DNA of 64,000 nt from Saccharospirillaceae bacterium (lineage in GTDB: Bacteria > Pseudomonadota > Gammaproteobacteria > Pseudomonadales > Oceanobacteraceae), in the NCBI GenBank assembly GCA_022448365.1, contig JAKVCS010000004.1, forward strand, positions 248,001-312,000, read 5' to 3'. Positions within the stretch are counted from its first letter, which is position 1. Every line of letters starts with the position of its first letter. The notes beneath the pieces were generated by a model. It was not told the DNA's origin. It searched no databases and was given only the letters and a program-made list of their open reading frames with translations. Positions 59,675-64,000 of the stretch are shown here, in pieces. The translations under genes and the position numbers were made by a program.

Positions 59675-61279
59675 TTAAGCGTCGCTGTCGGCGGCAAATA
59701 CCTGATTACGACCATTATGTTTGGCGCGGTACAGAGCCTGGTCAGCACGTTCTACCAAATCACTCACCGACTCGCCACACCATTGCGCCAGGCCGCAGGA
59801 GAAGGTGACTTGCAGCGATTTATCGCTGGTATGAATCAGGTTGGCAAAGTTAGCGCGCAGTTTTTCCATTACCTGTAATGCTTGCTTGCTATCGGCGTCG
59901 CGCAGGATAACGGCGAATTCTTCTCCACCATAGCGACCGATCGAGTCCGATTTTCGCAAGCTTTGCTTCAGAAACAGAGACAGATTTTTAATGACAATAT
60001 CGCCAACCGGATGGCCATATTGGTCGTTGATGTTTTTAAAATGGTCGATGTCAATCATCACAAAGCTGACTGGCAATTCATCGTTTTGCTTCAGGTTGTC
60101 TTGCAATGATTCAAGAATATGAGTGTGATTCAGCAGGCCTGTGAGGCTGTCACGAGCGATCAGATGCTGCAGCTGTCGAGCCCGAAGAACCCGGGTTCGG
60201 ACGGTCGACAATAGATGCCTTGCACCGACGGGCTTGGTCAGAAAATCATCGCCGCCTTCTGCCATAGCATCCAGTTGGCGTTGTTTATCCTCTTCGCCCG
60301 ACAGGTAAATAATCGGCAGATTGATATATTCTTTGTGCTGTCGAATGACCTTCGCGAGCTCCATACCGTTACAGTCTGGCATGTACATATCCATCAGTAC
60401 CAGGTCCGGGTTGTAGTCGTTCAGTATATCCAGTACCTGTAACGGCTCGTTCACTATCTCTGTCAGCATTCCAGCTTTATTCAGCACTTTGGCGCTATAC
60501 ATCGCTTGTGATTTGGAATCATCCACAATCAGAATGCGGAACGGGTCTTCTGGCGTGGTGTCCAGCAGGTCTTCGAGGGTACCGATTAACGAATGAATCT
60601 CATCGCTGTTGTAAAGACCAATGCCACCACTGCGCATGGCATTCAGCTTTTGCTCAATGGTTGGTTGCTGCTGCTGGTAAGTAAACAGAATGGGCAGCAG
60701 TTGCTCGCGCTCTGACTGAATCTTATCGGCCAGCACCAAGCCATGGCCGTCAGCGACAAAATTAATGTCCAGCACCAGTGCTGCCGGATGACGCTCATGC
60801 AGGGCCGCGAGGAATGCCTGCTCGGTTTCCTGAATCGCGCCACGCAGACCAAAGTATTCCATTTGCTGCGACAGAGTTGCCGCCGTTTCCTGATGATCAA
60901 CCGCAATGTAAATCGGTTTTTTACTGGGAATGAGATTATCTGCGCCGGCTTTGTCGCCGTGCCGCAACGCCGTTTCGCTGAGCTGGCGAACCTGTTTATT
61001 CAATTTTTCCAACTGATCACTGGCGGGGGGCTGGCCGCGTTTTATCTCGGCGAGAATGGTTAATAGTTCCCGTGCCAGAGCTACGTGTTTTTCAGCCTCA
61101 AATCGAGCGGCATAGCTCTCAAGCTTTTCCAATGCGCAGACAAAGTCTGACATTGCGGTAATCGACCAGTTGGTATCAGGCAGGCAGCGCCACAGGTCCA
61201 GTACCTGACGAACCTGATTAATCACCCGGTTTGAGAATAATTGCCTGAGTTTCTCGGCTTTGGTTTTTGCTTGAGTCAT
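59675..61279 (-). CDS. Diguanylate cyclase with tandem receiver domains
   Basis: 534 residues from ATG 61279 (a TTG at 61288 is possible). Order: helical N-terminus (~1-118), a degenerate receiver (~121-240, has VLD171 but lacks the acidic pair), a canonical receiver (~247-365; DD 253-254, D297 in VLMDMYMP, K in LTKP), and a GGDEF domain with active site GGEEF (451-455) and an inhibitory-site RKSD (442-445) five residues before it. So it should make c-di-GMP and be product-inhibited. It is divergent from lapG-lapD, whose receptor responds to c-di-GMP; a link is inferred, not shown. Confidence 0.9.
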   Translation of the reverse strand: MTQAKTKAEKLRQLFSNRVINQVRQVLDLWRCLPDTNWSITAMSDFVCALEKLESYAARFEAEKHVALARELLTILAEIKRGQPPASDQLEKLNKQVRQLSETALRHGDKAGADNLIPSKKPIYIAVDHQETAATLSQQMEYFGLRGAIQETEQAFLAALHERHPAALVLDINFVADGHGLVLADKIQSEREQLLPILFTYQQQQPTIEQKLNAMRSGGIGLYNSDEIHSLIGTLEDLLDTTPEDPFRILIVDDSKSQAMYSAKVLNKAGMLTEIVNEPLQVLDILNDYNPDLVLMDMYMPDCNGMELAKVIRQHKEYINLPIIYLSGEEDKQRQLDAMAEGGDDFLTKPVGARHLLSTVRTRVLRARQLQHLIARDSLTGLLNHTHILESLQDNLKQNDELPVSFVMIDIDHFKNINDQYGHPVGDIVIKNLSLFLKQSLRKSDSIGRYGGEEFAVILRDADSKQALQVMEKLRANFANLIHTSDKSLQVTFSCGLAQWCGESVSDLVERADQALYRAKHNGRNQVFAADSDA

Positions 61280-61406
61280 TAACTTCAATACCCATCTGTG
61301 ACTTTACAAGCGTAGCACTTTCAGAAAGGGTCGTTGGTAATCACACAAGCGAAAATTGCTGGCTATAGTTAAGGGCAGTTACCGTTTTGTTGATATCTCC
61401 CATTCT

Positions 61407-62102
61407 ATGGATCTGACCCTTCAATCCTCTGTCAGGATGTTAAAATCCTGCTCCCGGCTATTACTGCTGTTGTTTTGTTCATCTATGCCTGTGTGGCTGG
61501 TGGCAGACTGGGAGCGTTGGGTGCCATCGGACCTGATTGACAAGGCACGGCAGCAATACGGCAACTCAGCGGCCGAACGTATCCGGGACTGGCAAACCGA
61601 ATTGCGTGACATTGCAGATGAGTCTGAAACCGAAAAACTGCGACGGGTAAACGACTTTTTTAACCGACATATTCGCTTTGTAAACGATGACAAGCACTGG
61701 GGGAAAGTTGATTATTGGGCAACGCCTTATGAAGCTCTGGGAACCAACGGCGCAGACTGCGAAGATTATGTGATCGCAAAATATTATTCTCTGCGCAAGC
61801 TGGGTGTTGATACCCGTAAACTGCGCATTACCTATGTGAAAGCCTTGCGTTATAACCAGGCTCATATGGTGTTAACCTACTTCCCAACACCGGATGCGGT
61901 GCCTTTTGTACTGGATAACCTGATTAAAAGTATTCGCCCGGCATCCGAGCGTCGCGATCTTGCGCCGGTTTACAGTTTTAATGCCGAAGGGATGTGGCTG
62001 GAGCGGATGAAAGGTGAAGGGATTCGTATGGGAAATCCCAACAAACTCGATTTATGGACCGATCTTCGGATTCGTATGAATGAACTCGGTATGGATTTAT
62101 AA
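61407..62102 (+). CDS. lapG: LapG-type periplasmic cysteine protease
   Basis: Transglutaminase-like (BTLCP/DUF920) protease that cleaves the N-terminus of LapA-type giant adhesins, releasing biofilms when c-di-GMP is low. From ATG 61407 it has 231 residues; signal peptide ends at A33. Catalytic triad C118 (NGADCEDY), H153 (YNQAHMVLTY), D170 (FVLDNL). ATG 61437 would give a tidier 23-residue signal peptide and is equally likely; neither has a good ribosome site. It precedes lapD by 12 bases. Confidence 0.92.
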   Translation: MDLTLQSSVRMLKSCSRLLLLLFCSSMPVWLVADWERWVPSDLIDKARQQYGNSAAERIRDWQTELRDIADESETEKLRRVNDFFNRHIRFVNDDKHWGKVDYWATPYEALGTNGADCEDYVIAKYYSLRKLGVDTRKLRITYVKALRYNQAHMVLTYFPTPDAVPFVLDNLIKSIRPASERRDLAPVYSFNAEGMWLERMKGEGIRMGNPNKLDLWTDLRIRMNELGMDL

Positions 62103-62114
62103 GGAAGTCTGGCC

Positions 62115-64000
62115 ATGACACTGAAGCAACAATTTTCAATTCTGACCGGCTTATTGGTTGTGACGCTGCTTGCAGGCAATTTATTAGTGACAGTGATGAA
62201 CGGTCGTGATTATTTTCAACAGCAGCTTAATGGCCGCGCCTATGATGCGGCGACATCATTGGCGTTGTCGATGACGCAAGTGAACACCGCTGATGATGTG
62301 CAGTTATCGCGTGTCATCGATGTGTTGTTTGATCGTGGTTTTTTTGCCGAAATTGAATTCAACCGGTTAGACGGTCAGCCTCTGCACCGTCGTGCACGCC
62401 AGGCGCTTGAGCAGGCACCAGCCCCCAACTGGTTTATTACCTGGGTGGATCTCAATCTGGTCGCTGCGGAGGCTGACGTAACCCGTGGCTGGCAGCGTCT
62501 GGGCAGCGTCAAAGTCATCAGTCACAGCGATTTTGCTTATCGCGATTTGTGGGCCATGGTGCGTGCTGAGCTGGTTTGGTTCGCCTGGGTGTTGGTTGTC
62601 AGTCTGGTGGCTTTACAACTATTACTGGGCTGGCTATTTCGTCCATTGCAGCGTGTCGAGCAGCAGGCCCTGGCGATTTGTGAGAAAGACTGGCAGGAAC
62701 AACAGGATATCCCAAGGGCCAGGGAGTTACGCCGTATGGTACTGGCGATGAATAAAATGGTGCGCAAGTTACGTAGCATTTTTGAAGAGCAGTCGGCGAT
62801 GGCTGACCAGCTGCGTGAAGAATCTTTTCAGGATTCGGTTACCGGACTGCCGAACCGCAGTGGTTTTGACCGGCGTATTGCTCACGTTCTGGAGGGGGAG
62901 GCCGAACACTCCGGTATTCTGATGTTGTTACAACTGCATAATTTTGCAGAGTTTAATCAGAAGTACGGCCGGCAGGAAGGCGATGACCGTTTGCGCACGC
63001 TGGCGGTGGCCTTGTCTGAATGGCGTGAGCAGCACCAGCATGCTCTGATAGGACGTCGTTCAGGCGCTGACTTTGCTCTCTATGTGCCCTGCAGTGATCG
63101 TCGTCAGGCTGAGGATATGCTGCAGCAGACATTCTCCGAGCTGGCGGCCGGTGCGTTATCACAACGTCAGGAAGCGTCGGGCGAGCAGTTAGTTTTTCAT
63201 ATTGGTGCCGTATTCTTACAGGCTCAGCATGAAGCCATTCAACCGGCGCTGATGAAAGCAGATGCAGCATTGCGTCAGGCTCAGCGTCATCCTGAAGCGC
63301 GTGCGCAGTTGTATGGCGAGCAAGCCGATAATCAGCAGGAGTGGGCGGCTCACGAATGGCAATCGTTACTGGAAGCAGTGTTAAAAGAAAAAGCGATTGA
63401 GCTGCAGTTTATGCCGATTGTCAGCAATCGCAGTCAGGAACTACTGCAGTTTGAAGTCTTCAGCCGCATTCAGTGGCAGCAGCAAACATTATCTGCTGCT
63501 CGATTCTGGCCAATGGTTGAGCAGCATCAAATGGCATCGGCCTATGATTTATGCATTGTTGAGAAAGTGCTTACGGCATTGAACAAGGCTGAGCAGAGCC
63601 CGTTGGGAAATGCTAAATCATACCCTCAATACTGCATAAATATTTCACCAGCGTCGGTGATGGATGAGCATTTCCACCAACAGTTAATGGAATTATTGCA
63701 TCAGTATCGCGACGTTGCTGCGATGATTGCTTTGGAAATTCCCGAGTTTGCTTTGGCAAACATGGAGTCTGCACTGGCGCGACTTGCACTGTTGGTAAAT
63801 GATTATGGTGTTAACGTCGGTATTGACCAGGTTGGCACAGGCAGTATGGCGTTTGCTTATCTGCAGCGTTTACCCCTAGCCTATGTGCGCATTGACGGGA
63901 GCTTTAACCGTGGGTTACACAAGGCTCAGGATCACAAGTTTTTTATTCAGTCGATGGTACAAATTGCCCACAATCTGGACCTGTTAGTACTCGGTGAGGG
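62115..64000 (+). CDS. lapD: LapD-type c-di-GMP receptor (3' end cut by window)
   Basis: Inner-membrane receptor that sequesters LapG in the periplasm when bound to c-di-GMP. 628 codons are visible; only about 20 should be missing compared with P. fluorescens LapD (648). Layout: N-terminal helix, periplasmic LapD/MoxY domain (~25-150), second helix (~152-173), HAMP, then a GGDEF-like domain whose signature is RSGADF (~315-320) and an EAL-like domain with FEVFSR instead of EAL (~446-451). Both catalytic sites are therefore lost, as expected for a receptor. AAGGAAG precedes the ATG. Confidence 0.92.
   Translation, partial: MTLKQQFSILTGLLVVTLLAGNLLVTVMNGRDYFQQQLNGRAYDAATSLALSMTQVNTADDVQLSRVIDVLFDRGFFAEIEFNRLDGQPLHRRARQALEQAPAPNWFITWVDLNLVAAEADVTRGWQRLGSVKVISHSDFAYRDLWAMVRAELVWFAWVLVVSLVALQLLLGWLFRPLQRVEQQALAICEKDWQEQQDIPRARELRRMVLAMNKMVRKLRSIFEEQSAMADQLREESFQDSVTGLPNRSGFDRRIAHVLEGEAEHSGILMLLQLHNFAEFNQKYGRQEGDDRLRTLAVALSEWREQHQHALIGRRSGADFALYVPCSDRRQAEDMLQQTFSELAAGALSQRQEASGEQLVFHIGAVFLQAQHEAIQPALMKADAALRQAQRHPEARAQLYGEQADNQQEWAAHEWQSLLEAVLKEKAIELQFMPIVSNRSQELLQFEVFSRIQWQQQTLSAARFWPMVEQHQMASAYDLCIVEKVLTALNKAEQSPLGNAKSYPQYCINISPASVMDEHFHQQLMELLHQYRDVAAMIALEIPEFALANMESALARLALLVNDYGVNVGIDQVGTGSMAFAYLQRLPLAYVRIDGSFNRGLHKAQDHKFFIQSMVQIAHNLDLLVLGE

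Overview
The window is a dense, housekeeping-type stretch of a gammaproteobacterial chromosome. Base composition is moderate and most genes are separated by only a few bases. Gene content and order point to the Pseudomonadales/Oceanospirillales side of the class. The block bamD-rluD-pgeF, pilS-pilR, minor pilins, ispH-fkpB-lspA-ileS-ribF-murJ-rpsT, proB-obg-rpmA-rplU-ispB and the block prmA-DUF3426-dusB-fis-purH-purD-hybrid sensor kinase both follow the order I know from Pseudomonas aeruginosa. Differences from that order (an inserted kdsA, an inserted nadE, no accBC between aroQ and prmA, an extra pilX-pilY1 set) suggest a marine relative rather than Pseudomonas itself. I cannot name the species from the sequence alone.

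Layout. 1-5.0 kb: a truncated alkaline phosphatase, then dacA, a YbeD-type regulator, lipB, and lipA facing them. 5.0-9.0 kb: a probable iron-uptake pair, a lipoprotein and a TonB-dependent receptor transcribed divergently from a spacer with two Fur-box-like sites. 9.1-16.3 kb: dsbD and ispB on the minus strand, then rplU-rpmA-obgE-proB-kdsA. 16.5-25.0 kb: rpsT, murJ, ribF, ileS, lspA, fkpB and ispH, with two copies of a structured intergenic repeat in this run. 25.0-39.1 kb: a long minus-strand type IV pilus region with two pilY1-type adhesin genes, eight pilin-like genes and one unknown secreted protein, ending with the pilS-pilR regulators. 39.2-44.3 kb: nadE, a DUF2798 protein, bamD, rluD, pgeF and a DUF4124 protein. 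44.4-49.7 kb: ilvI-ilvH with a structured leader, a small membrane protein, coq7 and a Ycf46-like ATPase. 49.7-59.6 kb: minus-strand block aroQ, prmA, DUF3426, dusB, fis, purH, purD and a RetS-like sensor. 59.7-64 kb: a response-regulator diguanylate cyclase, then lapG and lapD, the last cut by the window end.

How the parts fit together. Several genes concern the surface and attachment: type IV pilus minor pilins and PilY1 adhesins under PilSR, a LapG protease held by the c-di-GMP receptor LapD next to a diguanylate cyclase, and a RetS-like sensor. Envelope assembly is also well represented (murJ, bamD, lspA, dacA, kdsA, dsbD). The remainder is core metabolism and translation: lipoate, ubiquinone, isoprenoid, purine, branched-chain amino acid, proline, NAD and flavin synthesis.

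I saw no insertion sequence, prophage, CRISPR array, rRNA or tRNA gene. The most unusual non-coding signal is the pair of ~112-nt structured repeats at 18.6 and 23.4 kb. The most unusual coding signals are the doubled minor-pilin/PilY1 set and the hybrid sensor kinase whose ATPase domain looks dead.
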